A DNA stretch of 64,000 nucleotides from JBNKFV01 sp050289485 (GTDB lineage Bacteria; Pseudomonadota; Gammaproteobacteria; Pseudomonadales; Cellvibrionaceae), in assembly GCA_050289485.1 (NCBI GenBank), contig JBNKFV010000029.1:248001-312000 (forward strand), given 5' to 3'. Below, piece after piece: positions 15,831-23,678 of the stretch (position 1 is its first letter; each line of letters begins with the position of its first letter). The position numbers and the translations under genes are program-made. The notes beneath the pieces are model-generated. The model was given only the letters and a program-made list of their open reading frames with translations. It was not told where the DNA came from and searched no databases.

Positions 15831-17213
15831 ATGACTTCCAGTGGTATCAGCGCAACCGCTGTGGAAACCTTCGCCACTCGTGAGCGTGGCCGTTTCCTTG
15901 AGCAAAACCCCAAATCTGTAGCGCTCGCCGAGCGAGCTCGCCACTCCCTTTATGGTGGTGTGCCGATGCATTGGATGACTGATTGGTCCACACCCGTGCC
16001 TTTGTTTGTTGAGCGTGCCAAAGATGCCCGCTTCTTCGACGTAGATGGTCACGAGTACGTAGATTTCTGTTTGGGTGACACGGGCACGATGTTTGGTCAT
16101 TCACCAGACCCTGTGGCGCGAGCCCTGGCCGAACAAGCGAGTAATGGTCTGACAGTTATGCTGCCGGGTGAGGATGCCGTGGTTTGTGGTGAACTGTTAA
16201 CACAACGGTTCGGCTTACCTTTCTGGCAGATGACGGCGACAGCCACCGACTCAAACCGTTCTGTGTTGCGTTGGGCGCGCGCCGTTACTGGCCGCAAGAC
16301 CCTGCTGGTGTTCGATGGTTGCTACCACGGCACGTTGGATGACGTAATGGTGCGTTGCAAAGAAGGTAAGACGGTTCACCGGTCGGGCCTGATTGGTCAG
16401 GCTTACGATCTTGAGTACAGCCGGGCTATTCCTTTCAACGATATCGATGCGCTAGAAGCCGCGTTGGCGCAGGGTGATGTGTGTGCACTGCTCTGTGAAC
16501 CGGCGATGACCAACATCGGCATGGTGCTGCCAGACCCCGGCTTTATGCAGAAGTGCCGTGAGCTAACCCGCAAGTACGGTAGTCTGTTGATCATCGACGA
16601 GACACATACCATTTCCACTGATATTGGTGGCTGTACGCGACTGTGGGATTTGGACCCAGACTTCTTTGTACTCGGCAAGCCGGTTGCTGGTGGCGTGCCC
16701 TGCGGCGTCTATGGTTGCAGCGCGGAGATGGCCGAGGCCATGGCAAAGGCGAGTCAGCAAGCCAGCGGCGGCGGTCATGGCCATAGCGGCATGGGTACCA
16801 CGTTATCGGCTAATGCGTTGGCGATGCACTGCATGCGAGCTAACCTCGAAGAAGTGATGACTCAAGCGGCTTACGACCACATGCTGCCGTTAGCTAAACG
16901 CCTTGCCGAAGGTTTGCGACAAGTGATTAGTAAGCATGGATTGAACTGGTCGGTTACCGAGCTGGGCGCGCGCTGTGAATTTCAATTTTGCGATGAATCA
17001 CCGCGTACCGGTGCCGAGGCAGAGGCCTCCTTTCATGACGAGCTGCAGATGGCTTTGCATTTGTATCTGCTCAATCGTGGGGTGCTGATTACGCCTTTCC
17101 ACAATATGACGCTCTGCTGCCCGAAAACCACAGCAGATGACGTGGACACGTTGCTCACTATGCTTGATCAAGCCCTGAGCGAATTACTAGCCATTCCCGG
17201 CGCACGTCTTTGA
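15831..17213 (+). CDS. Class III PLP-dependent aminotransferase (aspartate aminotransferase / GSA-aminomutase-like)
   Basis: About 460 residues with the fold-type I class III pattern: an acidic stretch LLIIDETHT that binds the PLP ring nitrogen and the Schiff-base Lys283 in FVLGKPVAGGVPCGVYG. The protein lacks the usual omega-aminotransferase GG..GHSP context and most resembles glutamate-1-semialdehyde-aminomutase-like aspartate aminotransferase family proteins. ATG 15831 is chosen over GTG 15822 because of the AGGTG site and the conserved start in the duplicated remnant. It is followed 16 bp later by a glutamine-synthetase homologue, forming an operon probably controlled by the FadR-type regulator. 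The reaction is likely transamination of an amine or amino-acid catabolite. The substrate is not determinable here. Confidence 0.88.
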   Translation: MTSSGISATAVETFATRERGRFLEQNPKSVALAERARHSLYGGVPMHWMTDWSTPVPLFVERAKDARFFDVDGHEYVDFCLGDTGTMFGHSPDPVARALAEQASNGLTVMLPGEDAVVCGELLTQRFGLPFWQMTATATDSNRSVLRWARAVTGRKTLLVFDGCYHGTLDDVMVRCKEGKTVHRSGLIGQAYDLEYSRAIPFNDIDALEAALAQGDVCALLCEPAMTNIGMVLPDPGFMQKCRELTRKYGSLLIIDETHTISTDIGGCTRLWDLDPDFFVLGKPVAGGVPCGVYGCSAEMAEAMAKASQQASGGGHGHSGMGTTLSANALAMHCMRANLEEVMTQAAYDHMLPLAKRLAEGLRQVISKHGLNWSVTELGARCEFQFCDESPRTGAEAEASFHDELQMALHLYLLNRGVLITPFHNMTLCCPKTTADDVDTLLTMLDQALSELLAIPGARL

Positions 17214-17229
17214 TTACAAGGGGTTCATG

Positions 17230-18597
17230 ATGAAATTAGCTAATCCACAAGAAGCTTATGATTTCCTGAGAGATCATCCTGAGGTGCGCAGTATCGAATT
17301 GATGCTGATCGATGCTAATGGGATTCCCCGGGGTAAGTTATTACACCGCGACGAACTGGTCGCTATTTACGAAAGTGGCCGAGCTCTTCCCAGCTCCATT
17401 GTCTCCCTGAGTATTCAGGGTGAAGATGTTGAAGAAAGCGGTTTGGTCTGGGAAGTTGCCGATGCTGATTGTTGGACTTACCCGTTACCCGGCAGCCTGA
17501 CGTTGCAACCGTGGCGATCAGTGCCTACCGGGCAGGTTCAGGTCAGCATGCATCCAACCGAGGGGCAGCCAGCGGTGGTGGGCGATCCACGCCACGTACT
17601 TACCCGCACTATTGACGCACTCAAGGCTGACGGCTATCACCCCGTGATGGCGGTGGAGTTGGAGTTCTACCTGCTGGACAAACAGTGCGACGCCAATGGG
17701 CGCCCGCAGCCGGCGGTTCAGGTAAATGGCATACGTCCGCAGGCGCCTCAGGTCTATGGCGTTTACGAACTGGAACAGGTACAGCCGTTCCTCGATGATC
17801 TTTATACCGCTTGTGAGGTACAGGGGCTGCCGGTACGCACGGCTATCTCTGAATACGCGCCTGGTCAGCTCGAACTGACATTGGAACATCGTTTTGACGC
17901 GCTACAAGCGATTGATGAAGGCGTGCGCTATAAGCGCCTGGTCAAGGGTGTGGCTAACAAACACGGGCTGCAGGCCTGCTTTATGGCGAAGCCTTTTGGC
18001 GATCTGACCGGCAGTGGTATGCATATGCATATTAGTTTGGCAGATGAACAGGGCAACAATTTGATGGCCAGTGAGGATCCTCATGGAACACCACTGCTAC
18101 GTCATTCCATAGGCGGCATGATGGCTACGCTTAACGATGCGCTGGCGATTTTTTGTCCGAACGCTAACTCCTTCCGCCGGTTTCAGGAAAACAGTTACGC
18201 GCCGTTGGCGAAAAGCTGGGGTGTGAATAATCGCACCGTGTCTTTCCGCGTGCCGGGCGGGCCAGCAAAGAGTCGCCATGTTGAACACCGAATCTGTGGT
18301 GCCGATGCTAACCCTTATCTGGCAGCTGCAGCGATTCTTGCAGGTATTCACAAAGGGATTCGTGAGCAGATTGATCCGGGTGAGGCTATTGTCGGCAATG
18401 GCTACGAGCAGGTTAGAGAAACCTTGCCTACCGACTGGCTGACTGCTCTGCGCAGCCTGGAAGCATCCCCGTGGGCGCGGGATGCGTTCGGCGAAGATTT
18501 CCTCAAGGTTTTTCTGGCTATCAAGTGGGCCGAGTACCGCAAGTTTATGGGTGAGGTTGGCGAGCAGGACTGGCGCTGGTATCTTAATCACGCCTGA
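17230..18597 (+). CDS. Glutamine synthetase family protein, PuuA/SpuB-like gamma-glutamylamine synthetase
   Basis: About 455 residues covering the GS beta-grasp and catalytic domains (VELEFYLL metal-binding segment, SGMHMHISL, NSFRRFQENSYAPL, RVPGG, HRICGADANPYLAAAAILAG). The overall pattern resembles polyamine-pathway PuuA/SpuB and isopropylamine IpuC enzymes more than biosynthetic GlnA: there is no adenylylation-site Tyr motif, and a divergent start LRDHPEVRSIELMLIDANGIPRGK. Such enzymes ligate glutamate to an amine using ATP, the first step of gamma-glutamylated amine degradation. AAGGGG lies 7 bp before ATG 17230; ATG 17227 is an alternative. It is the second gene of the aminotransferase operon, ended by a GC hairpin. 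Confidence 0.88.
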   Translation: MKLANPQEAYDFLRDHPEVRSIELMLIDANGIPRGKLLHRDELVAIYESGRALPSSIVSLSIQGEDVEESGLVWEVADADCWTYPLPGSLTLQPWRSVPTGQVQVSMHPTEGQPAVVGDPRHVLTRTIDALKADGYHPVMAVELEFYLLDKQCDANGRPQPAVQVNGIRPQAPQVYGVYELEQVQPFLDDLYTACEVQGLPVRTAISEYAPGQLELTLEHRFDALQAIDEGVRYKRLVKGVANKHGLQACFMAKPFGDLTGSGMHMHISLADEQGNNLMASEDPHGTPLLRHSIGGMMATLNDALAIFCPNANSFRRFQENSYAPLAKSWGVNNRTVSFRVPGGPAKSRHVEHRICGADANPYLAAAAILAGIHKGIREQIDPGEAIVGNGYEQVRETLPTDWLTALRSLEASPWARDAFGEDFLKVFLAIKWAEYRKFMGEVGEQDWRWYLNHA

Positions 18598-18603
18598 TAT
18601 TTG

Positions 18604-18627
18604 CGCCCCGGGGTTCCTCTCGGGGCG
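18604..18627 (+). terminator. GC-rich hairpin after the glutamine-synthetase-like gene
   Basis: CGCCCCG and CGGGGCG form a 7 bp stem with a 10-base loop, 7 bp past the stop codon. No T-run follows, so efficiency is uncertain. Confidence 0.5.
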
Positions 18628-18657
18628 TGATCGCCCGAAATGGGCCGAAGCAGGTAG

Positions 18658-18686
18658 TACCGTATTCAGACAAAAACCTATATAAT
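18658..18686 (+). promoter_or_regulatory. Possible sigma-70 promoter of the ybeD-lipB-lipA genes
   Basis: A perfect -10 hexamer TATAAT lies at 18681-18686, in the gap before ybeD. The -35 region 17 bp upstream (TACCGT) is poor, so the promoter may be weak or activator-dependent. Confidence 0.45.
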
Positions 18687-18793
18687 CAGCGGCCGCCCGA
18701 GGGGTGGATTCGCTCGCGCCGAGAGGCGCGCAGTTCCTGTTTTATCTGCCCTTACAGGCAATGTCTCCTAATGCCAGTGTCGTAATAACCGCA

Positions 18794-19066
18794 ATGTCTG
18801 AACCACAAGCGCCTAAAATCGAATTTCCCTGCCCCGACTACCCGATCAAAATTATGGGTGACGCCGGTGCCGAGCTGCACAGCTGTGTAATTGAAGTCGT
18901 CAACCGCCATGCTCCCGATTTTGATGAAACCCGCATTACGGTGCGTGATAGCAGCAAAGGGCGCTTTCAGTCGATTACTGTGTTTATTACTGCCACCGGC
19001 GAACCGCAGCTGAAGTCTATTTTCGAAGATCTGAAAGCACACAGTGCCGTAAAAATGGTGCTGTAG
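18794..19066 (+). CDS. ybeD: DUF493 family protein YbeD
   Basis: About 90 residues from ATG 18794, matching YbeD in length and landmarks (FPCPDYPIKIMGDAGAEL, VVNRHAPDFDE, SSKGRFQSITVFITAT, and the terminal KMVL). YbeD is a small ferredoxin-like-fold protein of unknown biochemical role, commonly encoded just before lipB. The frame is open further upstream to 18704, but that extension lacks family similarity. The stop is 6 bp before the ATG of lipB, so the two are co-transcribed. Confidence 0.88.
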   Translation: MSEPQAPKIEFPCPDYPIKIMGDAGAELHSCVIEVVNRHAPDFDETRITVRDSSKGRFQSITVFITATGEPQLKSIFEDLKAHSAVKMVL

Positions 19067-19072
19067 CCGTTG

Positions 19073-19750
19073 ATGACCAGTCTTTCCGGCAACACATTGA
19101 ATATCCGGCGCTTGGGTGTCGCCGATTATGAACCGGTGTGGAAGGCGATGACAGCCTTTACCGATAATCGCAACGCCGATACCCTCGATGAGCTTTGGGT
19201 AGTGCAGCACCCACCGGTCTTTACCCAAGGGCAGGCAGGGAAAGCTGAGCATGTATTGGCCCCAGGTGATATTCCGGTGGTTAAGGTCGATCGAGGCGGG
19301 CAGGTCACTTATCATGGCCCCGGTCAGCTGGTAGCCTACCCGCTGATTGATATTAAGCGTGCCAAATTGGGTGTACGCGAGTTGGTAACCTATATTGAAA
19401 ATACGGTGGTTGCCTTGATGGCCGACTATGGCATTACCGCTTATGCTAAGGCTGATGCTCCGGGTGTGTATGTCGACACCGGCGAGGTGCCAGGTGGCTA
19501 CGGGAAAATTGCCTCATTGGGCCTGCGTATTCGCCGCGGTTGCAGTTTTCATGGGGTTGCGGTCAATATCGATATGGACCTCGAGCCCTTTGAACGGATT
19601 AACCCCTGCGGTTATGCCGGTATGCCCATGCTTGATATGGCGTCGGTGATGTCCGGCCATGTGGCCTATACACAGGTTGAAAATGCGTTTATCCAGCTGT
19701 TTGCCTGTGGGTTAGGATACGCCACACTAAATTACCTTGAAGAACCCTGA
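19073..19750 (+). CDS. lipB: Lipoyl(octanoyl) transferase LipB
   Basis: About 225 residues. LipB moves the octanoyl group from octanoyl-ACP to lipoyl domains of 2-oxoacid dehydrogenases and the glycine-cleavage H protein. Visible family motifs are QHPPVFTQGQAG, RGGQVTYHGPGQLVAYPLID, the catalytic Lys145 (YGKIASLGLRI) and catalytic Cys179 (INPCGYAGMPM). ATG 19073 is preferred over the TTG at 19070. It lies between ybeD and lipA, the classical arrangement; lipA follows after about 55 bp. Confidence 0.96.
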   Translation: MTSLSGNTLNIRRLGVADYEPVWKAMTAFTDNRNADTLDELWVVQHPPVFTQGQAGKAEHVLAPGDIPVVKVDRGGQVTYHGPGQLVAYPLIDIKRAKLGVRELVTYIENTVVALMADYGITAYAKADAPGVYVDTGEVPGGYGKIASLGLRIRRGCSFHGVAVNIDMDLEPFERINPCGYAGMPMLDMASVMSGHVAYTQVENAFIQLFACGLGYATLNYLEEP

Positions 19751-19805
19751 TGCCCGCACGGCGTGTGCCTTGCTAATCTCAGGGGCTTATTTGAAGAGAG
19801 ATGTC

Positions 19806-20789
19806 ATGACCGATCAACCAGAAATCGTCCCCGTAAAGCGCACTGTTCGACACAAACAGGGTGAAAAGCTGCGAGATGCGGCAAAAGTGGAACGGATTCC
19901 GGTAAAAGTGATTGCTACCGATGAGATACAGCGCAAGCCAGACTGGATTCGCGTGCGATTGCCTGCGTCTCCTGAGATCGACCGCATTAAAAAGATTTTA
20001 CGTAAAAATGGTTTATCGAGTGTTTGTGAGGAGGCGTCTTGCCCCAATTTAGGTGAGTGCTTCTCTGGTGGTACCGCTACGTTCATGATCATGGGCGATA
20101 TCTGTACTCGCCGCTGCCCGTTCTGTGATGTGGGCCACGGGAAGCCGAATCCGCTGGATGAAAAAGAGCCTCGGCACCTCGCCCAGGCGATTGCCGAGAT
20201 GCGTTTGAAATACGTGGTGATCACATCGGTTGACCGTGACGATCTGCGTGACGGTGGTGCCCAGCACTTTGCCGACTGTATTCGTGAATCGCGCGCCTTA
20301 CTACCCAGCTTGCAGGTAGAGATTCTTACCCCTGATTTTCGTGGTCGAATGGACATTGCACTGGATATTCTGGCTGCTGAAGCGCCCGATGTGTTTAACC
20401 ACAACCTTGAAACGGTGCCTGGTTTGTATCGTCAGGCACGGCCTGGTGCCAACTATAAGTGGTCGCTGAAGTTGCTGCAGGAATATAAAAAGCGCCGTCC
20501 GGATGTGCTGACGAAGTCGGGCTTGATGGTGGGGCTTGGTGAAACGAAGGAAGAAATTTTTGCAGTGATGCGCGATATGCGTGAACACGATATCGACATG
20601 CTCACCATTGGCCAATACTTGCAGCCTTCACGCGAGCACCTGCCGGTTGCGCGTTTTGTTGAGCCCGCAGAATTTGATGAATACACGGCCTATGCTGAAG
20701 AAATTGGCTTCAAACACGCGGCTTGCGGCCCTCTGGTTCGCTCTTCTTACCACGCAGATCGCCAGGCTCATGGAGAGCAGGTTAAGTAA
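19806..20789 (+). CDS. lipA: Lipoyl synthase LipA (radical SAM)
   Basis: About 327 residues. LipA inserts two sulfurs into the protein-bound octanoyl chain. The auxiliary [4Fe-4S] cluster cysteines (Cys74, Cys79, Cys85 in CEEASCPNLGEC) and the radical-SAM cluster CTRRCPFC (Cys100, Cys104, Cys107) are present, as is the C-terminal RSSYHAD motif whose serine ligates the auxiliary cluster. GAAGAGAG sits at proper spacing before ATG 19806. The longer frame from 19737 overlaps lipB and lacks such a site. Confidence 0.97.
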   Translation: MTDQPEIVPVKRTVRHKQGEKLRDAAKVERIPVKVIATDEIQRKPDWIRVRLPASPEIDRIKKILRKNGLSSVCEEASCPNLGECFSGGTATFMIMGDICTRRCPFCDVGHGKPNPLDEKEPRHLAQAIAEMRLKYVVITSVDRDDLRDGGAQHFADCIRESRALLPSLQVEILTPDFRGRMDIALDILAAEAPDVFNHNLETVPGLYRQARPGANYKWSLKLLQEYKKRRPDVLTKSGLMVGLGETKEEIFAVMRDMREHDIDMLTIGQYLQPSREHLPVARFVEPAEFDEYTAYAEEIGFKHAACGPLVRSSYHADRQAHGEQVK

Positions 20790-20821
20790 TCTGCCAGCTC
20801 GGTACGGGGCTTAATCTCACT

Positions 20822-21313
20822 GTGCCGGGCATCAACCTCTCTGACTGTACCATTGTGCCATTGGCTGACCATCCCCAGTGGGTGTCGCTGGTGGCGCGCT
20901 GGCAGCACCAACAGTGGCAATTACGCAGTCAAACCGGTTCGCTGGCTGAGCGTGAATCTCGCTTGCGCGAACAGCTTCTGGCGAGCCCGTTTCCGGTTAC
21001 GTTTATTGCCTTTGCTGCCGATCATGAGCCCCCTGTGGGCTGTGTGAGCCTGGTTGATTACCGGTTTAATCAAACCCGTCCGGCATCTATTTGGCTCGCT
21101 AATTTGTACGTAGAACCGGATTGGCGCTACGGCGGTCTCGGGTCTTTATTATTGGATTACGCCACCGGCTATGCACGCCAGCATCGCTTGCCAAAGCTGT
21201 TTCTCTTCACCCACGATCACCGAAAGTTTTACGAATTGCGCGGCTGGCAGTGGTTGCGCCAGCACACCTTTGGTGGGAATCTGGTAGACATTATGGCAAA
21301 TGTGTTTGCGTAG
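20822..21313 (+). CDS. GNAT-family N-acetyltransferase
   Basis: A 163-residue protein with the GNAT core: a beta strand with VGCVSLVDYR, the strand-4 segment IWLANLYVEPDWRYGGLGSLLLDYA containing the acetyl-CoA pyrophosphate loop (R..GGLG), and the C-terminal ELRGWQWLRQH found in many GNATs. The acceptor substrate is unknown. The GTG start at 20822 is the first in-frame candidate after lipA. It may share the lipA transcript (32 bp gap). Confidence 0.82.
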   Translation: MPGINLSDCTIVPLADHPQWVSLVARWQHQQWQLRSQTGSLAERESRLREQLLASPFPVTFIAFAADHEPPVGCVSLVDYRFNQTRPASIWLANLYVEPDWRYGGLGSLLLDYATGYARQHRLPKLFLFTHDHRKFYELRGWQWLRQHTFGGNLVDIMANVFA

Positions 21314-21346
21314 TGGTGCTCATAACGGTATTGCAAGGGGCGGAGT

Positions 21347-21739
21347 ATGAAAAGGTTACTGGTGTTTTTTGCGGCAGGCTGTGTGGGCGGTTTGGCGAAC
21401 AGTCTGGCAGTTTGGCTGGCGGGTGATACGGGCGTTACCAGCGCCCTGGGGGTGGCAATTGCGCCCCAGTTATCGCCAGCATGGCTGTATCCGCGTATTG
21501 TGTGGGGCGGGTTGTGGGGCCTGTTGTTTGTGTTGCCCATGTTGTCATCGCGCCCTTTGGTGAAAGGGTCAATCCTGAGTGTATTTCCTACCATTGTGCA
21601 GTTATTTGTGGTTTTTCCACTCAAGGCCCACAAAGGCATTGGCGGGCTAGAGTTGGGCCTGTTAACGCCATTGTGCGTACTGTTTTTTAACTGGGTGTGG
21701 GGTGTTGCCACGGCCTTTACCATTAAATTTTCACGATAA
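21347..21739 (+). CDS. Small integral membrane protein of unknown function
   Basis: A 130-residue protein with about four membrane segments (MKRLLVFFAAGCVGGLANSL, VWGGLWGLLFVLPML, a third around residues 75-95, and CVLFFNWVWGVATAFTI). A good GGGCGGAG precedes the ATG. The glycine-rich segments and small size resemble uncharacterised gammaproteobacterial membrane proteins; I assign no function. Confidence 0.7.
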   Translation: MKRLLVFFAAGCVGGLANSLAVWLAGDTGVTSALGVAIAPQLSPAWLYPRIVWGGLWGLLFVLPMLSSRPLVKGSILSVFPTIVQLFVVFPLKAHKGIGGLELGLLTPLCVLFFNWVWGVATAFTIKFSR

Positions 21740-21938
21740 GAGGAATTTTTTGCACGTAGCCAGTATCTAAACTAGGGCATGTATGGTTGGTTCGCGCTGC
21801 AGCTTAGCCTTTCGTTACCTGCTGCAGTGATCAACGGCTAAACATGGGACTAAGGATAAAACCAAATAGTCTTTTAAGCCGTATTCACTATGTGATTTAC
21901 TGAATAGACTGAGTTTTTAAACTAACGTTGTAGATGTA

Positions 21939-22277
21939 ATGATGCCTTTTAACCTGCCCCAAAGCCGTTATACCGACAGCAAGTTGTTGACTTGCCTGCT
22001 CGGTGTTGTGCTGGCAGCTTGGCTCATTGGCTTGGCGGGTAATATCCCTGCCAGTGCGGGTGCTGAATCCATTGCCGGCGTTAATGCCGGGCAAGCCCTG
22101 TACGACGGCACGGGTGATCAGCAGTTTGAATTTGACGATTCAATGGCCGCGTCCAGTGCTTACTTTGTCAGGGTTAGTGTGCCGCCATCGGTGGTGATTC
22201 TGCTGGCTCTCCCGGTTCTGATTTTATCCTTCCGCTCTACTCCTCAGGCGCGCGCGCCTCCCCGCTGCATCTTCTGA
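21939..22277 (+). CDS. Hypothetical small membrane protein (uncertain)
   Basis: A 112-codon frame with two hydrophobic segments (TCLLGVVLAAWLIGLAGNIPASAGA and SVPPSVVILLALPVLILSF). The ribosome-binding site is weak and the last residues (ARAPPRCIF) look non-selected, so this could be a truncated or spurious gene. No family is recognised. It is isolated, about 200 bp after the previous gene and 58 bp before the CBS protein. Confidence 0.35.
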   Translation: MMPFNLPQSRYTDSKLLTCLLGVVLAAWLIGLAGNIPASAGAESIAGVNAGQALYDGTGDQQFEFDDSMAASSAYFVRVSVPPSVVILLALPVLILSFRSTPQARAPPRCIF

Positions 22278-22335
22278 TTATCTGTTCCAAACCGAGCATT
22301 TGTAAGCTCAATCACAGACAAAGAAGGTGGTTTCT

Positions 22336-22911
22336 ATGCGCGTTTCAAAATTAATTACTATTGTGCCTTTAACCCAAGGCATGCTCACACCAAAAGTTCG
22401 TAAACCGTTAACACTGGAAAGCCCAGCCATTGATGTGCTCAAAGAAGCGGGTGAAGACAAGGGCCTTAAACTGCGTGCTGGTTTAAGTGTGGATATTGCA
22501 CGGCAGATTCTTACCGAGACGCATCGCTTAACCGCGCTGGTAGTCGATCGTCAGCAGCGTGTAGTGGGTTGTATTGCCTTAGCCGATCTGGAGAGTGTTA
22601 AGGTGCTGACTATCGCCGCCCGCTTGGGCTTGGTGAGAAGTGAGCTAACCCTGCAAGACCTGATGGTGCCCGTTCATAAGCTGCTTAAAATGAGTGTGGC
22701 CAGCAGCCTGCGAGCAACCGTGAGAGATGTGTTGCACAGTTTGAAAAAAGCATCCAAAGCGTATTTGTTAGTGTTGGATGAAACCGACGAGGGTTTGGTA
22801 GGGTATTTTTCTGTCCAGGAAATTGCCCACAAATTAGGCGTCGATATTGCGATGGATCTGGTGCCCAGTACGCTCGATGAAGTCGTTGATGTCATGGAGC
22901 ACCCACACTAG
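22336..22911 (+). CDS. CBS-domain-like protein
   Basis: 191 residues from ATG 22336, with AAGAAGGTGG in front. Two CBS-like repeats can be made out: LSVDIARQILTETHRLTALVVDRQQRVVGCIALADLES (about 50-90) and ATVRDVLHSLKKASKAYLLVLDETDEGLVGYFSVQEIAHKLG (about 135-178). CBS pairs usually bind adenosine nucleotides and regulate partners; here there is no attached effector domain. The partner is unknown. A repeat-derived hairpin follows and may end transcription. Confidence 0.75.
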   Translation: MRVSKLITIVPLTQGMLTPKVRKPLTLESPAIDVLKEAGEDKGLKLRAGLSVDIARQILTETHRLTALVVDRQQRVVGCIALADLESVKVLTIAARLGLVRSELTLQDLMVPVHKLLKMSVASSLRATVRDVLHSLKKASKAYLLVLDETDEGLVGYFSVQEIAHKLGVDIAMDLVPSTLDEVVDVMEHPH

Positions 22912-22928
22912 TTTCTGCCTTCTGGCCT

Positions 22929-22962
22929 TATTAACCCGGCACGAATGGTTGCCGGGCTAATA
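22929..22962 (+). repeat. Solo terminal hairpin of the TTAACCCGG repeat family
   Basis: TTAACCCGGCA ... TGCCGGGCTAA with an 8-base loop, 18 bp past the CBS-protein stop. It matches the right-end hairpin of the ~170 bp element at 32221-32393. It could double as a transcription terminator. Confidence 0.7.
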
Positions 22963-23171
22963 GTGTTTGTATGTTGATGAAGGCTAATCAGCGGGATGCG
23001 GGCATTCTACGAGTCCTTTCTGCCATGCTGTGCCACCGGGCCCGCGTTTTGTAACAATAGTAATACTTTGATTGCGCAATATGGGTGACATATTGGCGGC
23101 CTACACTTTTCTCTTCGCACAACGGGCTTGGCGTCTGTTGTGTTATCGACAGATTGAGAAAGGGAGCAACG

Positions 23172-23606
23172 ATGATAACGTTTGGTGAACGCCGTATTGC
23201 GCAGCGGCAGCCGATGACACAGAACCAGGTACAATGCCGCCTAAAGTCAGCCTTGCTCAAACCTGCGGCGGGCGGTGGTGAATGTCAGGTTGTTGACTTG
23301 TCTCCTACCGGTTTGGGGGTGGTTACCCTCGATAAGTTGCCTGTTGGCGAAGATGTTGAGCTGCAAATAACCTCTGGTGGTTATACGCTGGAGCATGTTA
23401 AAGCGTTTGTTGCTTACTGCCGATTTGAGCATGATCACTATCGTTTGGGCGTAGTGTTTAACTTTCGCTCGCCAGAAATGCTTTCTTGCCAAACCTATAA
23501 CTTTTTAAGCCGTATGCTGGATCAGGCGGGCCACACAAAATGTGATGCAGGTGGCATTTTTGCTGTGGTTAATGCCTCTGAGCGTGGAGATCCCGCAGGG
23601 CATTAG
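23172..23606 (+). CDS. PilZ-domain protein, putative c-di-GMP receptor
   Basis: 144 residues from ATG 23172, preceded by AAAGGGAG. The N-terminal arginine cluster (GERRIAQRQPM) corresponds to the RxxxR half of the PilZ c-di-GMP-binding site, and VVDLSPTGLGV to the (D/N)xSxxG half. A PilZ-type barrel follows. It probably relays c-di-GMP to an unknown target. The longer frame from 23085 lacks a ribosome-binding site. A PmrA-type box starts 6 bp after its stop. Confidence 0.82.
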   Translation: MITFGERRIAQRQPMTQNQVQCRLKSALLKPAAGGGECQVVDLSPTGLGVVTLDKLPVGEDVELQITSGGYTLEHVKAFVAYCRFEHDHYRLGVVFNFRSPEMLSCQTYNFLSRMLDQAGHTKCDAGGIFAVVNASERGDPAGH

Positions 23607-23612
23607 ACGTTT

Positions 23613-23629
23613 CTTAAGCTTGTTTTAAG
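23613..23629 (+). promoter_or_regulatory. PmrA/BasR-type box CTTAAG-N5-TTTAAG before the hemolysin-family operon
   Basis: Two direct half-sites, CTTAAG and TTTAAG, are separated by exactly 5 bases, the arrangement bound by PmrA/BasR- and QseB-like OmpR-family regulators. A -10-like TAATCT begins 11 bp downstream (23640), putting the start of transcription near 23652, which favours ATG 23679. The operon behind it encodes an OmpR-family regulator at 28310, so autoregulation is likely. The same box with the same spacing lies at 32897. Confidence 0.72.
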
Positions 23630-23678
23630 AATAACCCAGTAATCTGCCTGCATGGGTAAAGCAAAGCGGAGTTTTCCT

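Larger units (their letters stand above)
15713..15868 (+). repeat. Duplicated promoter region, copy B (functional copy before the aminotransferase)
   Basis: Direct-repeat partner of 11690-11843. It holds two TGTGATCACA palindromes at 15723-15732 and 15786-15795 (63 bp apart), an A/T-rich core and the start of the intact aminotransferase gene at 15831. The AGGTG 6 bp before the ATG is the likely ribosome-binding site. Confidence 0.85.

Noticed and set aside
11690..15868. Cassette as an integrative element or prophage with attachment sites
   Set aside because: No integrase, transposase or phage gene is present; the flanking direct repeats are diverged promoter copies, not short exact att sites.
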